A DNA stretch of 64,000 nt from Bacillus sp. CH30_1T (GCF_008364765.1 NZ_VTUY01000009.1:62001-126000); one strand, 5' to 3'. Shown: positions 50,993 through 59,802, numbered from the stretch's first letter. Notes: a model not told the origin generated them from the sequence alone. Made by a program: numbers and translations.

Positions 50993-53062
50993 ATGTTTAT
51001 TACATCAAGGGAGAAATCCATCATTGAACTGATTGTAAAAACATCGGGGAAACATACCGTGTACTCTCTTTCTGCGTTCCTGAATGTGAGCGGGAGAACC
51101 GTTCAGCGCAACCTGAAATCCATTGAAAGCATTTTAAAACAATATCATTTAGAACTGAAGCGAACGGCCAATGAAGGACTGTTCATCGACGGGAAGAATG
51201 AACACATCTATCGCTTGATCCAGAATCTTGCCGAAGTGAATCCGACAGATGAAACACCAGAAGAGCGAAAATTGAATTTACTGATCATCCTTCTCCAAGA
51301 AGGACCTTACTTAAAAAAACAGGTACTTGCACAGCAGTTGGGGATCAGCGTCACGACCCTCACTTCGTATCTCGATGAGCTCGCCGATTGGCTGCAAAAA
51401 TATGGCATCACCCTGACAAGGAAACGAGGGGTAGGGATTGAACTGATAGCGGAAGAAGCAGACAAGCGTCATGCCCTGGCAAGCTTCTTCCTCGTCTATT
51501 TTTATGAAGACATCATTGAGACCCTGTACGGGATGCAAAAGGGTAATCACCTAGATGAGCCGGTATTGGGGTATTTCAAGGCAGACTATTTAGTCGCTGT
51601 CGACCGGGTGGTGAACCAATACTTGGCAGAGGGTCAGATCACGTTGACGGACAGTGATTATATCGGTCTCGTTGTGTATACTTGCCTGACGATACAACGA
51701 AGCGAAAAGGGCTTCGAATTACAGAAATATGAGCAAACGGAGGATCATGATTCTACTGAATATCAGCTGATGGACACGATAGGCAGGGAACTGAAAGATA
51801 CACTTTCCATTCCAGTGACCAATCGGGATGTTCAATTTTTGACGGTCATTTTAAAAGGGTCCAAAGTTCAGGATCCCGACGTCGTTTACTATGACAGTAT
51901 CCTCCTTGGTCATCTCATCAAGAATGTCATCAAGGATGTATCGGCAGACCTCCATGTAGATCTGTCTGATGACTTTTCCCTTTTCCAGGGCCTTCTTGCC
52001 CATATGGGACCATCCATCTTCCGCCTGCAGCAGGAGCTGGATCTTTTCAATCCATTGACTGATGAAATCAAGAAGAAGTATCCCGTGTTATTTTTAGCTG
52101 TGAAAAAGAGCCTTGAAACGGAATTCAAGGATATCGCTTTTCCCGATGATGAGGTGGCGTTCATCGTCCTTCATTTCGGATCGGCCATGCTGATGAATGA
52201 AGAGAAGGTGAACATCCAAGCCGTGGTCGTCTGTCCGACGGGGATCGGTACATCCAAGATGCTCGCCAGCCGCATCCAGCGGGAACTGACAATGATCAAT
52301 AAGGTGGAAATCCTGTCGATCAAGGATTTTCAGACGGCGGACCTTGATGACTACGATATCGTCATTTCCACAGTCAGGCTACCCTTTACGGAAGTGGAGT
52401 ATATCCTGGTAAGCCCATTATTGAGCGAAAAGGACATCGGATTCATCCAAAGCTATCTGCAGAATAACGTAGAAAAGCTGACAAGAAAGAAATACTTGAA
52501 GGCAGCGCCCCGATCGGGTGAGAAAACCGAAGTCAGGATGCTCCTCAAGGAAATCAAGGATGTCCATTCCAGCATGGAAGCCATACTCACCAATTTCCGG
52601 GTGTACCGGAAGCAGTCGGCGGGAAGCTATCTCAGAATCCTGAATGAAATGGTGGAACAAGCGGAACGGGACAAACTTCTTCAACAGTCACATGTGGTGA
52701 TGCATCAGCTGATGGAAAGGGAGAAAAAGGGAGGACTCGGTATTCCGAAAACGAATATGGGTCTCTTCCATTGCCGGGACTATAACGTGAAGAAGCTGAT
52801 CTTCCAGGTAGCCCATCTGGATGAACCATGTAAAATCAAAGGAATGGACGGCGTGGAAATGGAGATGAAAAGTCTCCTCCTCATGCTAGCCCCTGAGGAG
52901 TTGAGCAGGCGGGAACAGGAGATCCTCAGCCTGATCAGTACAAGCTTAATCGAAGATCATATAAGCATGATGATTTATTCGTCCACGAACGAATCGATCA
53001 TCCTGAAGAAATTAGAAGATCTCTTTCTGGACTACTTACAAACTAATTTGATAAAGGAATGA
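50993..53062 (+). CDS. mtlR: Mannitol operon activator MtlR (PRD family)
   Basis: This 689-residue regulator has an N-terminal helix-turn-helix pair (about 1-165, SAFLNVSGRTVQRNLKSIES first), two PTS regulation domains (about 175-395), a GatB-like EIIB domain (about 408-495: VVVCPTGIGTSKMLASRIQ with Cys) and a mannitol EIIA-like domain (about 540-685). Phosphorylation of the PRD, EIIB and EIIA domains by the PTS sets its activity. Length agrees with B. subtilis MtlR (about 694). The stop overlaps the mtlD start region. Confidence 0.94.
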   Translation: MFITSREKSIIELIVKTSGKHTVYSLSAFLNVSGRTVQRNLKSIESILKQYHLELKRTANEGLFIDGKNEHIYRLIQNLAEVNPTDETPEERKLNLLIILLQEGPYLKKQVLAQQLGISVTTLTSYLDELADWLQKYGITLTRKRGVGIELIAEEADKRHALASFFLVYFYEDIIETLYGMQKGNHLDEPVLGYFKADYLVAVDRVVNQYLAEGQITLTDSDYIGLVVYTCLTIQRSEKGFELQKYEQTEDHDSTEYQLMDTIGRELKDTLSIPVTNRDVQFLTVILKGSKVQDPDVVYYDSILLGHLIKNVIKDVSADLHVDLSDDFSLFQGLLAHMGPSIFRLQQELDLFNPLTDEIKKKYPVLFLAVKKSLETEFKDIAFPDDEVAFIVLHFGSAMLMNEEKVNIQAVVVCPTGIGTSKMLASRIQRELTMINKVEILSIKDFQTADLDDYDIVISTVRLPFTEVEYILVSPLLSEKDIGFIQSYLQNNVEKLTRKKYLKAAPRSGEKTEVRMLLKEIKDVHSSMEAILTNFRVYRKQSAGSYLRILNEMVEQAERDKLLQQSHVVMHQLMEREKKGGLGIPKTNMGLFHCRDYNVKKLIFQVAHLDEPCKIKGMDGVEMEMKSLLLMLAPEELSRREQEILSLISTSLIEDHISMMIYSSTNESIILKKLEDLFLDYLQTNLIKE

Positions 53063-53064
53063 TG

Positions 53065-54207
53065 ATGTTGAAACAAACCGTACATTTTGGAGCAGGAAAC
53101 ATAGGCAGAGGGTTTATCGGAGCATTGTTTTCCCAATCAGGTTACCACGTGACCTTTGTGGACATCGCAGAGCAGGTGATCAACAAGCTGAATGAAGAAG
53201 GTCGCTACCAGGTGAAGCTTGCAACGGAAACGAAGGAAATGGAAACGATCGAGAATGTGTCCGGCCTCAACAACCTTCATCAAGAAGGGGAAGTCATCGA
53301 CACGATTGGAGCGTCCACATACCTGACGACGGCGATAGGACCGAACATCCTTCCGAGGATCGCTCCACTGATTGCAAAAGGGATTGCTCAGCGTGTAGCG
53401 TCTTCAGATGAGCCGTTATATGTAATCGCGTGTGAAAATCAGATCGGTGCCACGGATATTTTGAAAAAGCATATTTTAGAAAATCTTGATGAAGATACGG
53501 TAAGTAAGCTTGAAGGCAAAGTTTTCTTCTTCAATTCAGCGGTGGATCGCATTGTTCCTATGCAGGATCAGGGTTCATTGGATGTCCTTGTCGAACCATA
53601 CTATGAGTGGGTGGTGGAAACGAAGGAAGCGGTCCCTCCTGTTGAAGGGATGACGATTGTAGACGACCTTGCACCATACATCGAGCGTAAGCTGTTCACG
53701 GTTAATACAGGGCATGCGGTCATTGCTTACCTTGGTTACCTGCAAGGAAAACCAACGATCGATCAAACATTGGCGGATGATGCCATTGCCGATAAGGTTA
53801 AGGAGACATTGAAAGAAACCGGTGCTTATCTAGTAAAACAATACGGACTTGATGAAAAAGAGCATCTTGCTTATATTGAAAAGAACATAGAACGCTTCAA
53901 AAATGCCTATCTGAATGATGATGTGACCCGTGTGGGACGCGCACCGATCCGCAAACTTGGTCCCGATGACCGTTTGATCCGTCCGACAACTGAGGCTCAA
54001 AAAGCGGGGCTCTCTTATTCTTATCTAGCCAAAGCGATTGCAGCAGCGCTATTGTTTGACAATCCTGAGGATGAACAAGCAATGGAAATTCAAGGTATGA
54101 TCAAAGAGCACGGTCCGGCACATGTGTTGAAAGAAGTGAGCGGACTGGATGAAGATAGTGAGATTGTGAAGGAAGTTTTAGTGCAGTATGAAGGGTTGAA
54201 GAAATAA
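53065..54207 (+). CDS. mtlD: Mannitol-1-phosphate 5-dehydrogenase
   Basis: This 380-residue NAD-dependent enzyme converts mannitol-1-phosphate to fructose-6-phosphate. It has HFGAGNIGRGFIGALF at the N-terminus (NAD site), and KLFTVNTGHAVIAYLGY near residues 210-226 with the conserved Asn/His of the long-chain mannitol dehydrogenases. Three ATG codons lie in a row (53059, 53062, 53065). AAAGGA at 53053-53058 best fits ATG 53065. It overlaps or abuts the mtlR stop and is followed by a strong terminator. Confidence 0.95.
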   Translation: MLKQTVHFGAGNIGRGFIGALFSQSGYHVTFVDIAEQVINKLNEEGRYQVKLATETKEMETIENVSGLNNLHQEGEVIDTIGASTYLTTAIGPNILPRIAPLIAKGIAQRVASSDEPLYVIACENQIGATDILKKHILENLDEDTVSKLEGKVFFFNSAVDRIVPMQDQGSLDVLVEPYYEWVVETKEAVPPVEGMTIVDDLAPYIERKLFTVNTGHAVIAYLGYLQGKPTIDQTLADDAIADKVKETLKETGAYLVKQYGLDEKEHLAYIEKNIERFKNAYLNDDVTRVGRAPIRKLGPDDRLIRPTTEAQKAGLSYSYLAKAIAAALLFDNPEDEQAMEIQGMIKEHGPAHVLKEVSGLDEDSEIVKEVLVQYEGLKK

Positions 54208-54215
54208 AATTTTAG

Positions 54216-54248
54216 AGGCTGTCGAATTCGATTTGGCAGCCTTTTTTT
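54216..54248 (+). terminator. Terminator of the mtl operon
   Basis: AGGCTGTC (54216-54223) pairs with GGCAGCCT (54235-54242), one G-T pair, followed by a seven-T run. Confidence 0.88.
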
Positions 54249-54252
54249 GAGT

Positions 54253-54307
54253 TTGACGCATAAACTGGGAGAATTGACGCAAAAATTTTTAAAACGACGC
54301 ATAAAAC
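54253..54307. repeat. Three-unit GACGCATAAA array, 20-21 bp period
   Basis: GACGC cores start at 54255, 54276 and 54296 (spacing 21 and 20), each followed by an A-rich CATAAA-type tail. It starts within a few bases of the mtl terminator T run. The 280 bases after it hold an orphan AGGAGG (54450-54455) and a GTGTA...TACAC dyad (54424-54446) but no gene I can support. Confidence 0.6.
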
Positions 54308-54585
54308 CCATCCGTGTCTTTTCTGTGACCTCCCCGCATCCACGCCAATCCTACAACTACCCTCGGGTCCCATAAGATCCCTTATTTTTCGTCGAAAAAA
54401 AGATAGATTTCCCCTCATCCCGGGTGTAAAATATATTAAAATACACACGCAGGAGGAAACAGCCAAATACAATCTACAGTTATGCCTATTGTTGCGATCG
54501 TTTTTCCAGATTGGAAGAATACATGAATGCTTCCACTAACATAAAAATTCAGAATGTTAAAAATACGATAAGAGGTTGATTAAAG

Positions 54586-55242
54586 TTGACAATGGATACT
54601 ACTGAAATAGCTGTAAAGGAACAAACGATTTTTCACCATACGGGGAATAAGATCAAGACGGAAGACCGGGATATTCAGATTATCGCGAAAATGGAGGAGC
54701 CGCTGATCGTCGTTCTTGGCAATGTGTTGAGCCATGAAGAATGTGATGAACTCATCCAGCTTTCAAAGGATCGGGTGCAGCGTTCGAAGATAGGGAATTC
54801 CCGTACCGTCGATGAACTTAGAACGAGCAGCAGCGTTTTCCTTCAAGAAGGCGAACATGACGTTGTGACTAGAGTTGAAAAGAGAATCTCTCAAATTATG
54901 AATATACCTGTGGAGCACGGAGAAGGTCTTCAAATCCTTAACTATAAGCCGGGTCAGGAATACAAGGCCCACTTCGATTTCTTCTCGGCATCATCGCGGC
55001 CGGTGAAGAATCCGAGAATCAGCACCCTTGTCATGTACTTGAATGACGTAGAGGAAGGCGGGGAAACGTACTTCCCGAAATTGAATTTCTCTGTCTCTCC
55101 GCAAAAGGGGATGGCCGTCTACTTCGAATATTTCTATGATAACCAGGAGCTGAACGACTTGACGCTTCATGGGGGGGCACCGGTTATCATCGGAGATAAA
55201 TGGGCTGCGACCCAGTGGATGAGAAGAAAGATATTTAAATAA
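54586..55242 (+). CDS. Prolyl-4-hydroxylase-like 2-oxoglutarate/Fe(II) dioxygenase
   Basis: This 218-residue protein has a double-stranded beta-helix with iron ligands in YKAHFDFF (His and Asp) and LTLHGGAPVIIGDKWAATQW (distal His, 2-oxoglutarate Lys). Length and motifs agree with the bacterial prolyl 4-hydroxylase described from Bacillus anthracis. That enzyme acts on proline in collagen-like or elongation-factor peptides; the target here is unknown. The start is TTG 54586, with AGAGG 10 bases upstream; ATG 54592 is also possible. It is monocistronic, with a two-way terminator after it. Confidence 0.9.
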   Translation: MTMDTTEIAVKEQTIFHHTGNKIKTEDRDIQIIAKMEEPLIVVLGNVLSHEECDELIQLSKDRVQRSKIGNSRTVDELRTSSSVFLQEGEHDVVTRVEKRISQIMNIPVEHGEGLQILNYKPGQEYKAHFDFFSASSRPVKNPRISTLVMYLNDVEEGGETYFPKLNFSVSPQKGMAVYFEYFYDNQELNDLTLHGGAPVIIGDKWAATQWMRRKIFK

Positions 55243-55249
55243 AAGTGAA

Positions 55250-55280
55250 AGAGGAGCATCCCGGATGCCCCTCTCTTTTT
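55250..55280. terminator. Bidirectional terminator between P4H-like and EmrE-like genes
   Basis: AGAGGAGCATCC pairs with GGATGCCCCTCT (one A-C mismatch) around one base, followed by TTTTT on the plus strand and by T-rich sequence on the minus strand. It lies between two convergent genes. Confidence 0.75.
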
Positions 55281-56262
55281 AACTTACCGATTTAATTGGT
55301 TTGATGATTCCAGAGTTCATTTTTTTTACGTTCAGAGTGTGGATGATCATGCCCGTGATAATCAGAAGGATGCCGATCAGGGCGAATCCTGATGGAAATG
55401 GAACAGACAGGATCGCAGCTTCACCTATAATGACAAACAGAATCTGTGTCGATTGGGTCGCTTCCACTGCGGCAAGTTTGCCAGGATGATGGCGGGCCTG
55501 ATTTGTCGCAATGAAGAATAAGGATGTCGCAATTACCCCTGAGCAGATGGCGACGATAAAAGATTGTGTCACTTGCTGCGTGCTGGGTGCCCCCACCTTG
55601 AAAAACGCATAGCACCCCAGTATCAGCCAGAAAGGAGTGCTTGCAATCGTCATCCCCAGAACACGTTGGAAGGTATCAAGCTTTCCACCGCACACCTCCA
55701 TCATCTTCCGGTTCCCAAGTGGATAAGCAAAGGCTGCGATGATTACAGGTAAGACACCTACGACCATTTCTGAAGGTGATAATCCACTGGCATTTTCCTG
55801 CTGGATGAAAAGAACCCCTACTAAAATGATCGAGGAGATTGCCAGTGCTCTTTTTTGAATGGAGTGCCTGCGCTTGACCGGTCCCGAAGTATAAAACAAG
55901 GGAGCGAGCAAGATGCCTGCGACGATGGTAAATTGCCAAGTGCCCGCGACGAGCCAGCCCGGTCCATACGCAGCAGCATAGGTAATAGGGCCATAAAAGA
56001 GCACAAACCCGACAAAACTCCACGTCAGCCACTCGAATGGTTTCTTCCTCATTTCAATCCAGACTTGATTTACATTCTTCCTTAAACCTACAATAAGGAA
56101 TAGGAAGGGGAGCATGAACAGGAATCGCAGGGATGAACTCCACATCCAGCTTCCACCCGCGAGCTCCATGGACCGGTTCAGAATAAAGGTGACGGCAAAG
56201 AACATAGATGAAATGACACCGAGAGCAAGTTCTTTGATGATGAAAACTCCTTTCCGTTTCAT
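55279..56262 (-). CDS. EmrE-type multidrug resistance efflux family (DMT) transporter
   Basis: This 327-residue protein has ten membrane helices. Segments FILNRSMELAGGSWMWSSSL (about 27-46), PAAYG-like ITYAAAYGPGWLVAGTWQF and EATQSTQILFVIIGEA fit the multidrug resistance efflux transporter family (PF13536). It likely exports small cations or metabolites. It is divergent from an XRE-cupin regulator across 68 bases, so probably controlled by it. Confidence 0.85.
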   Translation of the reverse strand: MKRKGVFIIKELALGVISSMFFAVTFILNRSMELAGGSWMWSSSLRFLFMLPFLFLIVGLRKNVNQVWIEMRKKPFEWLTWSFVGFVLFYGPITYAAAYGPGWLVAGTWQFTIVAGILLAPLFYTSGPVKRRHSIQKRALAISSIILVGVLFIQQENASGLSPSEMVVGVLPVIIAAFAYPLGNRKMMEVCGGKLDTFQRVLGMTIASTPFWLILGCYAFFKVGAPSTQQVTQSFIVAICSGVIATSLFFIATNQARHHPGKLAAVEATQSTQILFVIIGEAAILSVPFPSGFALIGILLIITGMIIHTLNVKKMNSGIIKPIKSVS

Positions 56263-56330
56263 ATACTATAGTTTATTTTATATATATTATAATATACTTA
56301 CATACATTGTCTATAGAAAGAGGTAGGAAT
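56263..56330. promoter_or_regulatory. A/T-rich divergent promoter between exporter and regulator
   Basis: CTATAG occurs near both ends of this gap, with a TATAAT-like core (about 56287-56292) between them. The gap is short, so one bound regulator could cover both promoters. Confidence 0.4.
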
Positions 56331-56921
56331 ATGAACAATGACGGTTTGACTTGGCAGGACCCGGAAAAATTGGCACGCCATGTCGGAATGACACTGAGAC
56401 ATATACGACATGAGCGAGGCCTTAACCTTCAGGAGATGGCAGCCATGACCGATGTCAGTACTTTGACACTGGGCAAGATCGAAAGGGGAGAAGCGAATCC
56501 ATCTTTGACGATCATCTGGAAAATCGCGAATGGTTTAGCAATCCCGATATCCGCCCTCCTCGTTGAAAAACAAGAAGTCCAGATTTCCAGGAAGAACGAA
56601 GGAAGCAAAGTGATCAGTGCCAATGAGTCCTTGACCCTGGAGCCGATGTTCACATCCTCAGGCTATGGTTCGTTGGAAACCCACAGAGCCTTCCTGAAAC
56701 CGGACAGTGAGTACAGTGCCGATGCCCACCAGCCAGGGGTGGTTGAATTTGTCACTGTTATGGAAGGAAGGGTACGTGTGAAAGTGCAGGATGACGTATT
56801 CGAACTTGGTCAGTATGACTCGATCAAATTCCATGCGGATAAAGGACACAGCTACATCAATATGGAATCAACGGAAGCAGTCCTGCATTTTGTGATGATT
56901 TACACGGGAAGAACAGATTGA
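56331..56921 (+). CDS. XRE-family regulator with C-terminal cupin domain
   Basis: This 196-residue protein has an N-terminal helix-turn-helix (about 14-70: LQEMAAMTDVSTLTLGKIER) and a cupin sensor domain (about 115-190: GVVEFVTVMEGRVRVKVQDD, then FHADKGHSYIN). Proteins of this type often regulate an adjacent transporter in response to a small metabolite. I take ATG 56331, with AGAGGTAGGA upstream, over a longer frame from 56307. Its gene is divergent from the exporter. Confidence 0.88.
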   Translation: MNNDGLTWQDPEKLARHVGMTLRHIRHERGLNLQEMAAMTDVSTLTLGKIERGEANPSLTIIWKIANGLAIPISALLVEKQEVQISRKNEGSKVISANESLTLEPMFTSSGYGSLETHRAFLKPDSEYSADAHQPGVVEFVTVMEGRVRVKVQDDVFELGQYDSIKFHADKGHSYINMESTEAVLHFVMIYTGRTD

Positions 56922-57064
56922 AGCTTATCGATGGGGATATGCTTCTTTTTTAGGCGAAAAGCCTTACGGTGGAGGTTATTTTGGACCATCCGAAATGACA
57001 TTTTAGTGAATTTTACTCAATTCGTTCAGGTGATTCCATCAAAAAATTTCCTCAACCCTTTCAT

Positions 57065-57100
57065 TAAAAAATCCCCGGATTCAATTTCCGGGGATTTTTC
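57065..57100 (-). terminator. Terminator of the minus-strand remnant
   Basis: AAATCCCCGGA (57069-57079) pairs with TCCGGGGATTT (57087-57097), flanked by A and T runs on both sides. On the minus strand it follows the stop of the remnant at 57101. Confidence 0.85.
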
Positions 57101-57256
57101 TTAATCCAGTTTTATTTCGAAAGGTTTCAAGTTGATTGGCTTATCATTCATTCTCAATGTCTCGAATGGGACAATTAGTGAGTAGTCAAAGTTTGCACCC
57201 TGTGGTAATCCATAAGTGGATTGAAAACGAGGGTATCCTTTTCCACTGATTTCATT
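57101..57256 (-). pseudogene. C-terminal remnant of an unknown gene
   Basis: A 51-codon minus-strand frame without a start (preceded by TAA) reads protein-like sequence such as GYPRFQSTYGLPQGANFDY and IVPFETLRMNDKPINLKPF. It ends at TAA 57103-57101, directly before a strong terminator. The 5' part of the gene appears lost. It resembles an extracytoplasmic beta domain, but I cannot name it. Confidence 0.5.
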
Positions 57257-57287
57257 TTAGCATTTCTTCCAATGTAATTCGTTTAAA

Positions 57288-58076
57288 CTAAAGCCGCTGC
57301 TTTGTAGGATCACAGTCCGGACCTTGCTGGCTGGTTGCTTCTGCGAGTTTCGTTAAGTAATAGCATTCTTCCCTCAGCATATGATCGGCCATTAAAGCGG
57401 CGAAGGTACCGAGTGCGGCCTTGCTTAATTCCATCTCTTCAATTTCATCCAAGAATCCCATAAACAGCTTCATCTCAAGTTTGACATCGTCATTGAACCG
57501 TTCGAGAGCAGGGAAGTGGGTCACTTCTGTTCGCAGGAATCCTGCCATTTCAACGGCCTTTAAGTAAAAGGCTTCAAAATCTGTTGTGAATTCATCACTT
57601 TGCATCTTGATTTGTTTTTCAACTCGGTCCATATTGTCGGAGATAGCTCCAGCATGCCCTGCCGCATCTAACAGCCAAAGGAGATGATGGTGGAGCTCGT
57701 GGAAAATTGGCGGCTTTTCACCTTTGGTCAAGTACTTCAAGACGCGGAGGTATTCTTCGAGCTCATTCACCATATGATTTAGGAATGTGGGGCCGAGACC
57801 CATGCCGATATCCCCTGTTAAATGACGTGCAATCAGTTCAAGTTTGAATTTCCTGAAGCGGCGGCTGACCTCTTCTGCCTGTCTGCTTAAAGAAATATCG
57901 GGATTTTTCTTCGAACGTTCCAGCAGTTGATCCCACTCCTCTTTAAAAGCATTGGCGGCAGTGATGGATTCTTTTTCTTTTGGAGCCAGGGAGTCATGGA
58001 TAAACCGGGCATGATCTCCAAGCACCTGTAGCCAAAAACCATGTTCAAATCGAGCGGCTTCTTGATAACTTGGCAT
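57288..58076 (-). CDS. DUF2935 protein
   Basis: This 262-residue protein has two helical-bundle repeats, each beginning with a FEHGFWLQVLGDHARFIHDSL-type segment (the second, around residue 130, is more diverged). The His and Glu residues in these suggest a metal-binding four-helix bundle, and no enzymatic activity is established for the family. I take ATG 58076, with AGGAGG 6 bases upstream on the minus strand; the frame extends to 58208 without a ribosome site. It is divergent from the lysA leader. Confidence 0.85.
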   Translation of the reverse strand: MPSYQEAARFEHGFWLQVLGDHARFIHDSLAPKEKESITAANAFKEEWDQLLERSKKNPDISLSRQAEEVSRRFRKFKLELIARHLTGDIGMGLGPTFLNHMVNELEEYLRVLKYLTKGEKPPIFHELHHHLLWLLDAAGHAGAISDNMDRVEKQIKMQSDEFTTDFEAFYLKAVEMAGFLRTEVTHFPALERFNDDVKLEMKLFMGFLDEIEEMELSKAALGTFAALMADHMLREECYYLTKLAEATSQQGPDCDPTKQRL

Positions 58077-58170
58077 CTGTATCCTCCTAAGATAGTTTCC
58101 TTGTATATGTATTAAAAGAATCTTGGAAAAATGTCCGCCAGCTCGTCCAATGTGGTGAGGTGAAAAACCA

Positions 58171-58200
58171 TTGACAACCATTTTAAGAGAATGATATAGT
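58171..58200 (+). promoter_or_regulatory. Sigma-A promoter of the lysA leader
   Basis: TTGACA (58171-58176), an 18-base spacer and TATAGT (58195-58200). Transcription would begin near 58207, about 25 bases before the riboswitch. Confidence 0.75.
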
Positions 58201-58231
58201 AATTCCAATAAAATAATAAATCACTCTCTGA

Positions 58232-58400
58232 TAATAGAGGCGCGAGTATGATGAGTACCTTCTTTGAGAATAATGGATTCCGGGATAAGTTGGGAAAGGC
58301 AGATCGCCGAAGCAGAAAATAGCCAATTCTATTTTTTGTTGGGCCAGCATTGAAGAAATGTTGGACTGTCACAATGAAAAAGTTGTGGAGCACTATTGAA
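58232..58400 (+). ncRNA. Lysine riboswitch (L-box)
   Basis: The conserved L-box blocks occur in order: AGAGGCGCGA, GAGTA, ATGGATTC, AAAGGCAGATCGCCGAAGC, TTGGGCCAGCATTGAA, and ACTGTCA, ending with GTGGAGCACTAT. They match, block for block, the leader of B. subtilis lysC as I know it. When lysine binds, the downstream terminator forms and lysA expression falls. The usual GGUGCG is here GGCGCG. Confidence 0.9.
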
Positions 58401-58447
58401 GAGATGTTAATACATAGTCTTCATCATGTGCTGGAACTTTTGATGAT

Positions 58448-58483
58448 AAACCGTATGAGCATCGCTTCATACGGTTTTTTGTG
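58448..58483 (+). terminator. Riboswitch-controlled terminator upstream of lysA
   Basis: AAACCGTATGA (58448-58458) pairs with TCATACGGTTT (58467-58477) and is followed by TTTGTGTTTTTTT. It stands 38 bases before lysA, so it must be conditional. Confidence 0.9.
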
Positions 58484-58515
58484 TTTTTTTAGAGAGGGTC
58501 AAAAGGAGTTAGGAT

Positions 58516-59802
58516 ATGAGTACAATTGATGTGAATGTTCATGGAAATCTTGAAATCGGAGGGATGAGCACGGGTGAGTTGGTGGAAGCCTATGGGACGC
58601 CTTTAATGGTCTACGATGAAGGAATGATCCGCGGGAATGCGAGATTGTTCAGGGATGCTTTCAATGAAAGTGATCTGAAGTATCAGGTGGCGTATGCAAG
58701 TAAAGCGTTTTTATGCAAAGAGATGGTGCGACTGGCTGAACAGGAAAATTTATCTCTGGATGTTGTGTCCGGAGGGGAATTGTATACGGCCCTGGAGGCG
58801 GGGTTTCCGCCATCGCGGATTCATTTCCATGGGAACAACAAGTCGGAGGAGGAGCTGCTCATGGCTCTCGAGGCTGAGGTCGGCTGTTTTGTCGTCGATA
58901 GCTTCTTGGAACTTGAACTGCTCCATGACCTGTCCAAGGAACGTGAGCAACAGGTTCAGATCTTGATCAGGGTCACACCAGGCGTCGAAGCCCACACCCA
59001 CGAGTACATCACGACGGGACAGGAGGATTCGAAATTCGGATTCAGCATTTCTAACGGGCAGGCAAGTACGGCGATTCAACTGGCTATTCGCAAGCCATAC
59101 TTCTCATTCCTTGGTCTGCATTCCCATATCGGATCCCAGATTTTTGAACGGGAAGGGTTTGATCAGGCGATTCAGGTGCTGGCTGATTTCATGCAGCGGA
59201 TCCGTATCGAATTGGATGTGACGATGCCGGTGCTGAATATAGGCGGAGGATTTGGTGTCCGGTATACGGAAGAAGACCAGCCCCTGCCGATTCCAACTTA
59301 TGTGAAATCTATTACCGATAGTGTGAAGACCTATTTTGCAAAGAATGAATATCCTCTCCCTGAAGTTTGGGTGGAGCCGGGCCGAAGCATGGTGGCCGAG
59401 GCGGGTACGACTTTGTACAAAGTGGGATCGAAGAAAATCATCCCGGATGTGCGTACGTATGTCGCGATTGATGGAGGGATGACAGATAATATCCGCCCGG
59501 CTTTGTATCAGGCGAAATATCATGCGGTCCTGGCCAACCGTCCACAAGAGGAATGCACGGAGCTAGTGAGCATCGCAGGGAAATGCTGTGAATCCGGTGA
59601 CATGCTGATCTGGGACCTGATGCTGCCACCGACGAATTACGGCGATATTCTTGCGGTGTTCAGTACAGGAGCCTACGGGTATTCGATGGCGAGCAATTAT
59701 AACCGTATCCCCCGCCCGGCCGTTGTGTTTGTGCATGATGGGGAATCACGAGTCGTGATCGAACGTGAATCGTATGCAGATTTAGTTCGGAATGACCGAT
59801 AA
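58516..59802 (+). CDS. lysA: Diaminopimelate decarboxylase
   Basis: This 428-residue, PLP-dependent fold-type III enzyme does the last step of lysine synthesis (meso-diaminopimelate to lysine and CO2). The PLP lysine is residue 63 in YASKAF. HFHGNNKS, the GGGFG motif and active-site GKCCESGDM are present. The ATG follows AAAAGGAGTTAGGAT. Expression is under lysine riboswitch control from the upstream leader. In B. subtilis the lysine riboswitch controls lysC, so placement before lysA is notable. It is monocistronic here. Confidence 0.97.
   Translation: MSTIDVNVHGNLEIGGMSTGELVEAYGTPLMVYDEGMIRGNARLFRDAFNESDLKYQVAYASKAFLCKEMVRLAEQENLSLDVVSGGELYTALEAGFPPSRIHFHGNNKSEEELLMALEAEVGCFVVDSFLELELLHDLSKEREQQVQILIRVTPGVEAHTHEYITTGQEDSKFGFSISNGQASTAIQLAIRKPYFSFLGLHSHIGSQIFEREGFDQAIQVLADFMQRIRIELDVTMPVLNIGGGFGVRYTEEDQPLPIPTYVKSITDSVKTYFAKNEYPLPEVWVEPGRSMVAEAGTTLYKVGSKKIIPDVRTYVAIDGGMTDNIRPALYQAKYHAVLANRPQEECTELVSIAGKCCESGDMLIWDLMLPPTNYGDILAVFSTGAYGYSMASNYNRIPRPAVVFVHDGESRVVIERESYADLVRNDR

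Noticed and set aside
58112..58393. 93-codon minus-strand frame over the riboswitch
   Set aside because: It is antisense to a strongly matching L-box, with no ribosome site.
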